From JALYNX01 sp044867525 (GTDB lineage Bacteria > Actinomycetota > Acidimicrobiia > Spongiisociales > ZC4RG35): DNA of 24,943 nucleotides. Of this stretch, positions 15,160 through 24,943 are shown piece by piece. The notes beneath the pieces were generated by a model, which was given only the letters and a program-made list of their open reading frames with translations, had not been told where the DNA came from and did no database searches. Numbering within the stretch: the stretch's first letter is position 1; each line of letters starts with the position of its first letter. Where the stretch lies: the NCBI GenBank assembly GCA_044867525.1, contig JBIOVB010000062.1, forward strand, positions 1 to 24,943. Reading direction: 5' to 3'. Position numbers and translations under genes: made by a program.

Positions 15160-16061
15160 GCGGCCTGATCTCTCTGCGAGGCATGGATCGTGGCCGACTC
15201 GACGACCTGATCGATCGTGGCGAGATATACGCCAAGCAGGTGGCCTCGAGGGATGCACCGGGCACGGAACTCGAAGGTCGTACGGTGGCCACCGTGTTCT
15301 ATGAGCCCTCGACGAGGACCCGGCTCTCCTTTGAGAAGGCGGCGGCATATGTCGGGGCGCAGGTGATGACCTTCGCCCCGGAGTCATCGTCGGTGGAAAA
15401 AGGCGAGTCGTTGAAGGACACGATGCTCACATTGGCCGCTATCGGGTGTGACGTGTTCGTCGTGCGTCATGGATCCCGGGGGACTCCCGAGTTGGTGGAA
15501 GGCTGGACCGGGGCTCCAGTGGTCAACGCCGGAGATGGGAGAGGCGAGCACCCGACGCAGGCCCTGGCCGACGTGTTGACCCTGAGACAACATTTCGGAA
15601 GCCTTTCCGGCCTTCGCCTCGGCATCGTCGGGGACGTCAGGAACAGCCGGGTGGCCCGAAGCCTTCTCTGGGCGCTCCCGGCGCTCGGCGTCGAGGTCGC
15701 CCTCATCGGCCCCGGCTCCCTGCTTCCCGAGGCCAATCCATGGGGAGCGCGCATCTGCACCGATTTCGATGCTGCCCTCCCAGGGCTCGATGTCGTATAC
15801 ATGTTGCGGATGCAGTTGGAGCGCGGTGCCGCGGCCGGGCTCCCCGTGCTCAGCGGTTACCCGGCTCGATTTGGGCTCACCGATGCACGGCTCGACATCC
15901 TCCCGGTTGACACAGTTGTGATGCATCCGGGTCCGCTGAACCGCGGGATCGAGCTGAGCGACCGAGCGGCGGACGGCCCGCGGTCGCTGATTCTCGATCA
16001 GGTGCGGAACGGGGTCCCGGTGCGGATGGCGGTCCTCGCCGACTGTGTGGTCAACGAGTGA
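15156..16061 (+). CDS. pyrB: Aspartate carbamoyltransferase catalytic subunit
   Basis: Joins carbamoyl phosphate and aspartate to give carbamoyl aspartate, the committed step of pyrimidine synthesis. The product has 301 residues, typical for the catalytic chain. Carbamoyl phosphate-binding STRTR is at 52-56 in FYEPSTRTRLSFE, and K82 lies in SSVEKGESLKDT. VRHGSRGTPEL, GDGRGEHPTQALADVLTL, VGDVRNSRVARS, the aspartate-side YMLRMQLER and HPGPLNRGIEL are all present. No regulatory chain (pyrI) gene is nearby, as expected outside the enterobacteria. The start GTG overlaps the pyrR stop, and the stop overlaps the pyrC start; both overlaps are GTGA. Confidence 0.98.
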   Translation: MSGLISLRGMDRGRLDDLIDRGEIYAKQVASRDAPGTELEGRTVATVFYEPSTRTRLSFEKAAAYVGAQVMTFAPESSSVEKGESLKDTMLTLAAIGCDVFVVRHGSRGTPELVEGWTGAPVVNAGDGRGEHPTQALADVLTLRQHFGSLSGLRLGIVGDVRNSRVARSLLWALPALGVEVALIGPGSLLPEANPWGARICTDFDAALPGLDVVYMLRMQLERGAAAGLPVLSGYPARFGLTDARLDILPVDTVVMHPGPLNRGIELSDRAADGPRSLILDQVRNGVPVRMAVLADCVVNE

Positions 16062-17326
16062 TCTTCTTCCAGGGGGCCCGTGTACTCCAGTCCTCCGGCG
16101 TCGTCACCACATCGGTGCTGGTCGACGCAGGAAAGGTGGTCACGGTCGGTGAGCTGGAGCCTCCTCCCGGGGCGCTGGTCGTGCAGGCGGCCGGGGCTGT
16201 CCTCGGCCCCGGTTTCGTCGACCTCCACGCCCACCTTCGAGAGCCCGGTCAAACCTGGAAGGAAGATCTCGCCAGTGGCTCGGCGGCCGCGGCGGCCGGC
16301 GGGTTCACTGCCGTGGTCGCGATGCCGAACACCGACCCTCCGACCGACGACGGCAAGACGGCAGCCCACCTGAGAGCCCGAGCCGATGAGATCGGGCTGG
16401 TGGAGGTGGTTGTGGCCGGCTCGCTGACCAAGGCCAGGCAGGGAATCGCCATGGCCGACTTCGATGCGATGTACGAGATCGGGGTGCGGTTCTTCACAGA
16501 TGACGGGGACTCGGTTGCCGACGCCGGGCTGATGCGCCGGATCATGGCCTATCTGTCCGACTTCCCCGACGTCGTGGTCGGGGATCACCCCGAGGACCGG
16601 GCGATAGCCGGGGATGGCCACGTCAACGAGGGGAGGTACTCCGCGACGCATGGGATCGCAGGGCTCCCTTCGGTCGCCGAGGAGGTCGTGGTCTCCCGGG
16701 ATCTGGCACTCGCCGCGGATACCGGCGCCCGCCTCCACCTCCAGCACCTGTCGACTGCTGCCTCCGTGGAATTGGTGCGACGGGCAAAGGACGACGGGTG
16801 CAACGTGACCTGTGAGGTCACTCCCCACCATCTCCTCCTCGACGAGGCCGCCCTGGAAGAGCTCGACTCCAACCTCAAGATGTACCCGCCGTTGCGGAGC
16901 ACCGAGGATCGCGCCGGATTGGTGGCCGGTCTCATCGACGGTACGGTCGACGCGGTGGCCACCGATCACGCACCACATACGACTTCCGAGAAGGAAGTGC
17001 CCTTTGAAGAAGCTCCTCGGGGCGTGATCGGGCTCGAGACCGCGGCGGCTGCGACGCTGCAGGCCCTCGGCGGGGATGTGGAGACTCTGTTCCAGAAGCT
17101 CAGCATCGGCCCGGCACGGATCGCAGGCCTGGATCATCAGGGACGGCCTGTCGAGCCCGGAATCGAGGCCAACCTCGTGCTCTTCGACCCCTCCCGAAAC
17201 TGGAGCCCGGGCAACTTCCGGTCCAAGTCGGCCAACAGCCCGTTCCTGGGGATGGAGATGGAGGGCAAGGTGCTGATGACGCTGCATCGGGGCGTCATCG
17301 CATACCAGGAGGGAACCCATGTCTGA
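16058..17326 (+). CDS. pyrC: Dihydroorotase, class I
   Basis: Zinc enzyme that cyclises carbamoyl aspartate to dihydroorotate. The product has 422 residues, the length of the class I (Bacillus PyrC-like) family rather than the ~350-residue E. coli type. The metal and active-site set is complete: H57 and H59 in DLHAHLREPG, D149 in FFTDDG, H176 in GDHPED, H229 in LHLQHLST and D302 in TDHAPHT. All are offset by two from the B. subtilis numbering. EVTPHHLLL is also present. This indicates an active enzyme, not a PyrC-like pseudoenzyme. GTG 16058 overlaps the pyrB stop, and carA starts eight bases before the pyrC end. The extra small membrane-protein gene found between pyrC and carA in mycobacteria is absent. 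Confidence 0.97.
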   Translation: MIFFQGARVLQSSGVVTTSVLVDAGKVVTVGELEPPPGALVVQAAGAVLGPGFVDLHAHLREPGQTWKEDLASGSAAAAAGGFTAVVAMPNTDPPTDDGKTAAHLRARADEIGLVEVVVAGSLTKARQGIAMADFDAMYEIGVRFFTDDGDSVADAGLMRRIMAYLSDFPDVVVGDHPEDRAIAGDGHVNEGRYSATHGIAGLPSVAEEVVVSRDLALAADTGARLHLQHLSTAASVELVRRAKDDGCNVTCEVTPHHLLLDEAALEELDSNLKMYPPLRSTEDRAGLVAGLIDGTVDAVATDHAPHTTSEKEVPFEEAPRGVIGLETAAAATLQALGGDVETLFQKLSIGPARIAGLDHQGRPVEPGIEANLVLFDPSRNWSPGNFRSKSANSPFLGMEMEGKVLMTLHRGVIAYQEGTHV

Positions 17327-18488
17327 GCGACCCAGCCGGGCGCTGCTCTGCACCGCAGATGGCGAGGTGTTCGTCGGCCGTGCCGTGGGCGCGGGCGGAG
17401 TGGCCACCGGCGAGGCCGTGTTCAACACCTCGATGACCGGATACCAAGAGATCCTGACCGACCCCTCATATGCGGGCCAGGTGGTGGTGATGACCGCCTC
17501 TCACATCGGCAACTACGGGCTGACGCGCGGTGACGATCAGTCCTCCGCCCCACAAGTGTCCGGGTTCGTGATGAGAGCAACCTCGCGGCGGGACTCGAAT
17601 TGGAGATCCGAGGGCTCCATCGGCGAGTACTTCCACCGGCACGGCGTGGTGGCGGTCACCGACGTCGATACCCGGCGCCTCACCCGCCACATCCGGGAAA
17701 GGGGGGCCATGCCGGTGGCGATGGGTAGCGATGTCGACGAAGCCGACTTGTTGGCGATCGCTGCCGCCGCGCCGTCGATGGAAGGCCAGAACCTGGTGTC
17801 GGCGGTCACGACGCCGCAGAGCTACCGCGTGGAAGTCTCGGGCGTGGCTCGAGGGCGGATAGTTGCCATCGACCTCGGGATCAAGAAAGACATCCTCCAC
17901 AACCTCGCCGACCGCGGGTTCACGGTTGACGTGGTCCCGGCAGACACGGATGCGGAAACGGTCCTCGGCCTCTCACCCGACGGCGTATTCCTCTCCAACG
18001 GGCCGGGCGATCCTGAGCCGCTCCTGGAGACGACCAGGACGCTTCGCGGCCTGCTGGGCAAGGTTCCCTTGTTCGGGATCTGCCTCGGGCACCAGGTCCT
18101 CGGTTTGGCGGTGGGGGCCAGTACCTACAAGCTCGGGTTCGGCCACCACGGTGGGAACCACCCGGTGCGAAGGCTGGAAGACGGGAGGGTGGAGATCACG
18201 TCGCAGAATCATGGTTTCGCCGTCGACCTGTGGGGAATGACCGATGCCCCGCCCCCGTCCCGGGAGGGTCTGGCTGGTCCTGACCTGCTCCCGGCCCGGG
18301 TCAGCGGCGAGTTCGGCGACCTGGTCCCCACACATCAGAATCTGAATGACGGGACCCTGGAGGGAATGCGGCTCCTCGAGATGCCGGCCTTCTCGGTGCA
18401 ATACCACCCGGAGGCCGCCCCCGGGCCCCGCGATTCGCGAGGTCTCTTCGACGACTTCGTCGCCTTGGTCGAGGGGCCTGGCCACTAG
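17319..18488 (+). CDS. carA: Carbamoyl-phosphate synthase small (glutaminase) subunit
   Basis: Releases ammonia from glutamine and passes it to CarB. The product has 389 residues (E. coli about 382). The N-terminal CPSase small-chain domain includes FNTSMTGYQEILTDPSYAGQ. The class I glutamine amidotransferase domain has the nucleophile C255 in GICLGHQ and the partners H363 and E365 in VQYHPEAAPGP. SNGPGDPEPL and QNHGFAVD are also present. Between NHGFAVD and VPTHQNLNDGTLEG there is a surface insertion of roughly 20 residues, in a region that is variable in the family. ATG 17319 lies within the last codons of pyrC (8-base overlap). The TAG stop is immediately followed by the carB ATG. Confidence 0.98.
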   Translation: MSERPSRALLCTADGEVFVGRAVGAGGVATGEAVFNTSMTGYQEILTDPSYAGQVVVMTASHIGNYGLTRGDDQSSAPQVSGFVMRATSRRDSNWRSEGSIGEYFHRHGVVAVTDVDTRRLTRHIRERGAMPVAMGSDVDEADLLAIAAAAPSMEGQNLVSAVTTPQSYRVEVSGVARGRIVAIDLGIKKDILHNLADRGFTVDVVPADTDAETVLGLSPDGVFLSNGPGDPEPLLETTRTLRGLLGKVPLFGICLGHQVLGLAVGASTYKLGFGHHGGNHPVRRLEDGRVEITSQNHGFAVDLWGMTDAPPPSREGLAGPDLLPARVSGEFGDLVPTHQNLNDGTLEGMRLLEMPAFSVQYHPEAAPGPRDSRGLFDDFVALVEGPGH

Positions 18489-21715
<3,227 letters not shown>

Positions 21716-21734
<19 letters not shown>

Positions 21735-22633
21735 GTGTGGATTTGGGGCCGCTGCGGCTCAGGTCACCGCTGATCGCAGCGTCGGGCACGGTTGGCTCGG
21801 TCTGGGAATGGGCCGATGTCGCCGACGTCGGCGTTTACGGCGCCGCCGTGGCCAAGTCGGTGTCGCCTGTCGCCTGGACGGGGCGAGACGCGCCCCGACT
21901 CGCCGCGGATGGGCCGGGGATGCTCAACGGGATCGGCATCCAAAACCCGGGGATCGAGCACTGGGCGGAGGCGATGGCCCCGATCATGGCTGATCTCGGA
22001 GTCCCGGTGTGGGGGTCGGCTGTCGGCTCCACTGTCGAGGACTACGCGTTGGTGGCCAAGGGGCTGGTGGCGGCCGGGGTGGAGGCATTGGAGGTGAACC
22101 TCTCCTGCCCCAACCTGGAAGATGGGCGGATGTTCGCCATGGATGCCGGTCGGGCTGGAGAGGTAGTGGCCGGGGTGAGGTCGGCCGTCGATGTCGCTGT
22201 CGGCGCCAAGTTGTCTCCCAATGCCGATCGGATCGTGGACGTGGCCCGGGCCTGCCTGGAAGCCGGAGCCGATTTCCTGACGCTCACCAACACCGCCCTC
22301 GGTTTCGGGGTGTCCATCCAGGATCGTCGGCCCCTGCTCTCGGGAGGAGTGGGTGGGTACAGCGGGCCCGGCCTGAAGCCGATCGCGATGCGCTGTGTGT
22401 ATGAGGTGGCCACAGCCGTGCCTGGCGTGCCCATCGTGGGATGCGGAGGGGTCACATCCGGGCGGGACGTCGTCGAGTATCTGATGGCGGGGGCTTCGGC
22501 GGTCGCCCTGGGAACGGTGCATTTCGCCGAGCCCAAGGCTGGGGCCAGGATCGAACGCGAGTTGGTGCGGGAAATGGCCCGCCTCGGGGAGGCTGAGGTG
22601 TCGGGTCTGATCGGCGCGGTTCGCCCGTGGTGA
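21716..22633 (+). CDS. pyrD: Dihydroorotate dehydrogenase, class 1 (1B-like)
   Basis: FMN enzyme that oxidises dihydroorotate to orotate. The product has 305 residues and no N-terminal membrane helix, so it is cytosolic and class 1. The catalytic base is C131 in EVNLSCPNLEDG, where class 2 enzymes have Ser. Other signatures are SPLIAASGTVG, GMLNGIGIQNPG, KLSPNAD, FLTLTNTA, GGVGGYSGPGLKPIA and GCGGVTSGRDVVEYLMAGA. The SVDLGPL start and GMLNGIGIQNPG favour class 1B, which normally pairs with PyrK to pass electrons to NAD+. No pyrK lies between carB and pyrD. ATG 21716 overlaps carB by 19 bases; GTG 21737 is the alternative start. Many Actinobacteria such as mycobacteria use a class 2 enzyme encoded elsewhere. 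Confidence 0.95.
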
Positions 22634-23331
22634 GCCCGATACTGGTCGCGCTCGACGTGCCCGACGCAACGCAGGCGCTGGAACTCGCCGAAGCCCTTTC
22701 CCCACATGTCGGGGGATTCAAGGTCGGGCTCGAGCTGCTCATGGGCGAGGGGCCGAGGATGATCGAGGAGATCGGTCGATTCGGGCTCCCTGTGTTTGCC
22801 GACGTCAAGTTGCACGACATACCGAACACGGTGATCGGCGCCGCCCGCCGTCTGGGGGCGCTCGGTGCGAGATGGCTGACAGTCCACGGATCCGGTGGCG
22901 TGGAAATGATCAGGGCTGCCGTCGATGGGCTCGCCGAGGGCTCGGCTGGCGGAGGCGGGGTGTTGGTCGTCACCGTGCTCACGTCGCTCGACGAGGCGAT
23001 GCTGAGGGCGGTGGGTGTGGATCGGGGCGTCGGCGGCCAAGTCGCACAGCTCAGCATTCAGGCCGGCGAAGCCGGTGCCGAGGGTGTGGTCTGCTCTGTG
23101 GGGGAGATCGCCCGGGTCAGGGGTGCCGACCCCCGACTGACGGTGGTCACACCCGGGATTCGGATGGCGGGGGCGGGCCGGGACGACCAAAAACGCACCG
23201 ACACGCTGGGGGCGGCGCTGTCCGCGGGGGCGGACATGGTGGTGGTGGGCAGGGCAATCACCGGGGCGTCCGATGTGGTCGCCGCGGCGCGATCGATGTC
23301 CCAAGAAGCTGCAGATTTCATCGGCGCCTGA
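22630..23331 (+). CDS. pyrF: Orotidine 5'-phosphate decarboxylase
   Basis: Decarboxylates OMP to UMP, the last step of de novo pyrimidine synthesis. The product has 233 residues. The active-site signature ADVKLHDIPNTV holds K60 and D63, with D10-type strand LVALDVP at the N terminus. VVTPGIR and the phosphate-binding VVVGRAITGA close the barrel. Its length matches the short bacterial group rather than the longer (~280-residue) mycobacterial type. GTG 22630 overlaps the pyrD stop as GTGA; a GTG one codon earlier (22627) is equally possible. It is the last pyrimidine gene of the run: pyrE, needed to make OMP from orotate, is not in the window. A 56-base gap follows before mihF. Confidence 0.96.
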   Translation: MSPILVALDVPDATQALELAEALSPHVGGFKVGLELLMGEGPRMIEEIGRFGLPVFADVKLHDIPNTVIGAARRLGALGARWLTVHGSGGVEMIRAAVDGLAEGSAGGGGVLVVTVLTSLDEAMLRAVGVDRGVGGQVAQLSIQAGEAGAEGVVCSVGEIARVRGADPRLTVVTPGIRMAGAGRDDQKRTDTLGAALSAGADMVVVGRAITGASDVVAAARSMSQEAADFIGA

Positions 23332-23357
23332 AGCCGACCTGCCCGGTCCCGCGTGGC

Positions 23358-23363
23358 TATGGT
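23358..23363 (+). promoter_or_regulatory. Possible -10 box before mihF
   Basis: TATGGT fits TANNNT and would place the transcription start near 23370, about 18 bases before the mihF ATG. The -35 region is unconvincing. The gap after pyrF is a natural place for a new transcription unit. Confidence 0.3.
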
Positions 23364-23387
23364 CAGATCAGCCCACAGGGAAAGGGA

Positions 23388-23702
23388 ATGCAGCAGCCAC
23401 CGCAGTTGACCGACGAACAGCGAAGAGCGGCGCTGGCCAAGGCAGGAGAAGCCAGACGAGCGCGGGCCGAGGTGAAGGAGCTCCTGAAGACGGGCTCCCT
23501 CCGGTTGTCCGAGCTCGTGGAGCGCGCCGAGACCGATGACATCCTTGCCGGCCTCAAGGTGGAGCGGGTCATCGCATCTATGCCTGGCACAGGGAAGATC
23601 AAGGCCAAGAGGATGATGGAATCCTTGGGCATCGCCGACAACCGACGGCTCAGGGGTTTGGGGGAGAAGCAGAAAGAGGCCCTCCTAGCCGAGTTCTCTT
23701 GA
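23388..23702 (+). CDS. mihF: Integration host factor, actinobacterial type (mIHF)
   Basis: Small basic nucleoid-associated protein that binds and bends DNA; unrelated to E. coli IHF and restricted to Actinobacteria. The product has 104 residues, the usual size. A charged helical N terminus (LTDEQRRAALAKAGEARRAR) leads to LKTGSLRLSELVERAETDD. The DNA-binding helix-two-turn-helix-like part follows: GLKVERVIASMPGTGKIKAKR (56-76) and LGIADNRRLRGLGEKQKEALL (80-100). ATG 23388 is preceded by AGGGAAAGGG and gives the family-typical start; in-frame upstream codons would overlap pyrF. The mihF-gmk-rpoZ-coaBC order is the same as in mycobacteria and is the best evidence in the window for the phylum. 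Confidence 0.96.
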   Translation: MQQPPQLTDEQRRAALAKAGEARRARAEVKELLKTGSLRLSELVERAETDDILAGLKVERVIASMPGTGKIKAKRMMESLGIADNRRLRGLGEKQKEALLAEFS

Positions 23703-23703
23703 T

Positions 23704-24297
23704 GTGAGCGGGAGGCTGCTCGTGGTCTCGGGGCCTTCCGGTTCCGGCAAATCGAGCATCGTCCGCGAGCTTCTCGACCGACTCGACATCGCCTTCTCCG
23801 TTTCCGCCACCACCCGCCTGCCCCGCCCCGGGGAGAGGCACGGTGACCACTATGACTTCGTGAGTCTCAAGGACTTCGAGACCATGATCGAAGGTGGAGA
23901 GCTCTTGGAGTGGGCCACCTACAACAACCGCTATTACGGCACCCCGAAAGCCGGAGTCGACGCCGCCCTCGTCGAGGGGAGAGACATACTCCTCGAGATC
24001 GAGATCCAGGGAGCCCGTCAGGTCCGGGCCAACCGCCCGGATGCCCTCATGTTCTTCATCTCTCCGCCATCCCTCGACGAGCTGGAGCGACGATTGCGGC
24101 AGAGGGGCGACACTTCGGCCGCCGATATCGAAGACAGACTCGAAATCGCAAAGACCGAGATGGAGGAGGCCGCCGGCCTGTTCGACCACATCATCGTCAA
24201 CGATCACCTGGAAAGGGCGGTGGAGGAGATCGAGGGCCTGATTAGGGCGGGTGCTTCGGGTAACCTGTCCACCTCCCCCCAAATGAAGGATCAATGA
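23704..24297 (+). CDS. gmk: Guanylate kinase
   Basis: Phosphorylates GMP to GDP with ATP. The product has 197 residues, normal length. The P-loop is GPSGSGKS (10-17). The GMP-binding region has SVSATTRLPRPGERHGDHYDF and LEWATYNNRYYGTPK, followed by LLEIEIQGARQVR and the lid segment around ERRLRQRGDTS. GTG 23704 starts one base after the mihF stop and gives the standard N terminus (VSGRLLVVSGPSGSGKS). There is no separate ribosome binding site, so translation probably continues from mihF. The stop overlaps the rpoZ start as ATGA. Confidence 0.97.
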   Translation: MSGRLLVVSGPSGSGKSSIVRELLDRLDIAFSVSATTRLPRPGERHGDHYDFVSLKDFETMIEGGELLEWATYNNRYYGTPKAGVDAALVEGRDILLEIEIQGARQVRANRPDALMFFISPPSLDELERRLRQRGDTSAADIEDRLEIAKTEMEEAAGLFDHIIVNDHLERAVEEIEGLIRAGASGNLSTSPQMKDQ

Positions 24298-24515
24298 AAC
24301 TCGAAGAAGTGATCGACCAGATCGGGAACCGGTTCGCAACCGTCGTCGTCTCGGCGCGCCGTGCCCGCCAGATCAACAGCTATTTCCATCAGCTCGGCGT
24401 CGGTTATGGCGAGTTCGTCCCGCCTCAGGTTCACACCTTGAGCCGCAAGCCGCTCACCATCGCCATGGAGGAGATAGCCGAGGGCAAGGTCTCGGTCGAT
24501 ACCGTCGAGGAGTAG
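24294..24515 (+). CDS. rpoZ: RNA polymerase omega subunit
   Basis: Small subunit that helps fold and stabilise the beta-prime subunit of RNA polymerase. The product has 73 residues. The conserved core is ARRARQIN (21-28), the family's usual 'aAkRARqIn', and RKPLTIAMEEIAEGK (51-65). PPQV (43-46) between them is also typical of the actinobacterial form. It is shorter than the ~110-residue mycobacterial omega, which has a longer N-terminal extension, but is similar to other bacterial omegas. ATG 24294 overlaps the gmk stop. gmk-rpoZ-coaBC is a widely conserved cluster. Confidence 0.96.
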   Translation: MKLEEVIDQIGNRFATVVVSARRARQINSYFHQLGVGYGEFVPPQVHTLSRKPLTIAMEEIAEGKVSVDTVEE

Positions 24516-24525
24516 AGGCCTTCAC

Positions 24526-24943
24526 ATGCTCAGCGGGAGGCGGATCGTCCTCTGTGTCACTGGAGGGGTGGCCGCCTACAAGTCCGCATATCTGGCACGC
24601 CGCCTGATCGATGCCGGAGCCGAGGTTCGAGTGGTGCTGTCCGAGTCGGCCACCGAGTTCATCGGCCCCCAGACTTTCTCCGCGATCACCGGGCACCATC
24701 CGGTCCAGTCCCTTTTCGACGATGAATCGGTGTCGCCGCACACCGAGCTCGCGCGCTGGGCCGATCTCGTCATCGTCGCCCCGGCCACGGCAGCGACGCT
24801 GGGCCGACTGGCATCGGGCATCTCCTCCGATGCGGTGAGTGCGACCCTGCTGGCCACTCAAGCCCCGGTCGTGCTCGCTCCTGCCATGCACACCGAGATG
24901 TGGGAACACCCGGCGACCCGGCGCAACATCGAAGTCCTCCGCG
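24526..24943 (+). CDS. coaBC: Phosphopantothenoylcysteine decarboxylase/synthetase, N-terminal part (3' end outside window)
   Basis: Bifunctional enzyme of coenzyme A synthesis. CoaB joins cysteine to 4'-phosphopantothenate and CoaC decarboxylates the product. Only the first 139 residues, most of the FMN-dependent CoaC domain, are present. Signatures are CVTGGVAAYKSA (10-21), the catalytic H72 in SPHTELARWAD, VIVAPATAATLGRLASG (82-98) and APAMHTEMWEHPA (118-130). The last motif is APAMN in E. coli; I believe His is common at this position in actinobacterial CoaBC, so I do not read it as a defect. ATG 24526 lies ten bases after rpoZ with a weak AGAGG upstream. The frame is open to the window edge. 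Confidence 0.95.
   Translation, partial: MLSGRRIVLCVTGGVAAYKSAYLARRLIDAGAEVRVVLSESATEFIGPQTFSAITGHHPVQSLFDDESVSPHTELARWADLVIVAPATAATLGRLASGISSDAVSATLLATQAPVVLAPAMHTEMWEHPATRRNIEVLR

Noticed and set aside
15998..17428. 476-codon open frame on the minus strand opposite pyrC
   Set aside because: It is antisense to a complete, well-conserved dihydroorotase gene; its residue composition is that of a high-GC shadow frame and no motif was recognised.
22042..23304. 420-codon open frame on the minus strand opposite pyrD and pyrF
   Set aside because: Antisense to two conserved genes, low-complexity composition, no supporting start signal.
22872..23387. Long upstream extension of the mihF frame
   Set aside because: It overlaps pyrF completely and encodes Gly/Arg-rich non-conserved sequence; ATG 23388 with a purine-rich site matches the known protein.
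24877..24894. Asn to His change in the CoaC PAMN motif
   Set aside because: As I recall, APAMH is common in actinobacterial CoaBC, so it is not evidence of inactivation.

Overview
This is a high-GC, gene-dense housekeeping segment from the Actinomycetota (Actinobacteria). Every confident gene lies on the + strand. The clearest lineage marker is an actinobacterial-type integration host factor (mIHF) directly ahead of gmk, rpoZ and coaBC, an order known from mycobacteria. AlaRS, EF-P, CarA and RarA also read as actinobacterial. Gene order, the DUF4388/prepilin-peptidase pair and a class 1-type PyrD suggest a deep-branching class such as Acidimicrobiia rather than a mycobacterium or streptomycete, but that placement is inference. 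I see no mobile element, CRISPR array, tRNA, rRNA or phage gene, and no gene-free stretch longer than about 80 bases.

Layout. (1) 1-6208, translation and replication repair: the 3' end of hisS, then aspS, rarA and alaS. (2) 6282-9848: ruvX, mltG, aroE and a gene for a DUF4388/PATAN-type protein with a winged-helix-like region and an acidic tail. (3) 9891-13353: a prepilin peptidase gene, then the tightly packed shikimate genes aroC-aroK-aroB. (4) 13399-14513: efp and nusB; NusB carries an unusual N-terminal extension. (5) 14515-23331, the pyrimidine operon: a promoter-like element, a PyrR-binding hairpin beside the pyrR ribosome binding site, then pyrR-pyrB-pyrC-carA-carB-pyrD-pyrF. Together these cover de novo UMP synthesis except for PyrE, which is not in the window. 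(6) 23388-24943: mihF, gmk, rpoZ and the 5' part of coaBC.

How the genes work together. Most neighbours are translationally coupled, with ATGA or GTGA stop/start overlaps or overlaps of 8-19 bases, so the window probably consists of a few long transcripts. Gaps of about 30-80 bases before ruvX, aroE, the DUF4388 gene, the prepilin peptidase gene, efp, pyrR and mihF are the likely places for internal promoters. AroE, AroC, AroK and AroB supply four of the seven shikimate-pathway steps. PyrR probably represses translation of its own operon when UMP is plentiful, because its RNA hairpin abuts the ribosome binding site and there is no room for an attenuator.

I did not find a new multi-gene system. 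The observations most worth checking are the N-terminal domain fused to NusB (IF2_N-like by eye), a class 1-type PyrD without an adjacent PyrK, the DUF4388 protein beside a pilin-processing peptidase inside the aro cluster, and a five-codon reading frame whose stop overlaps the efp start codon. Motif and domain calls were made by eye; no database search was run.
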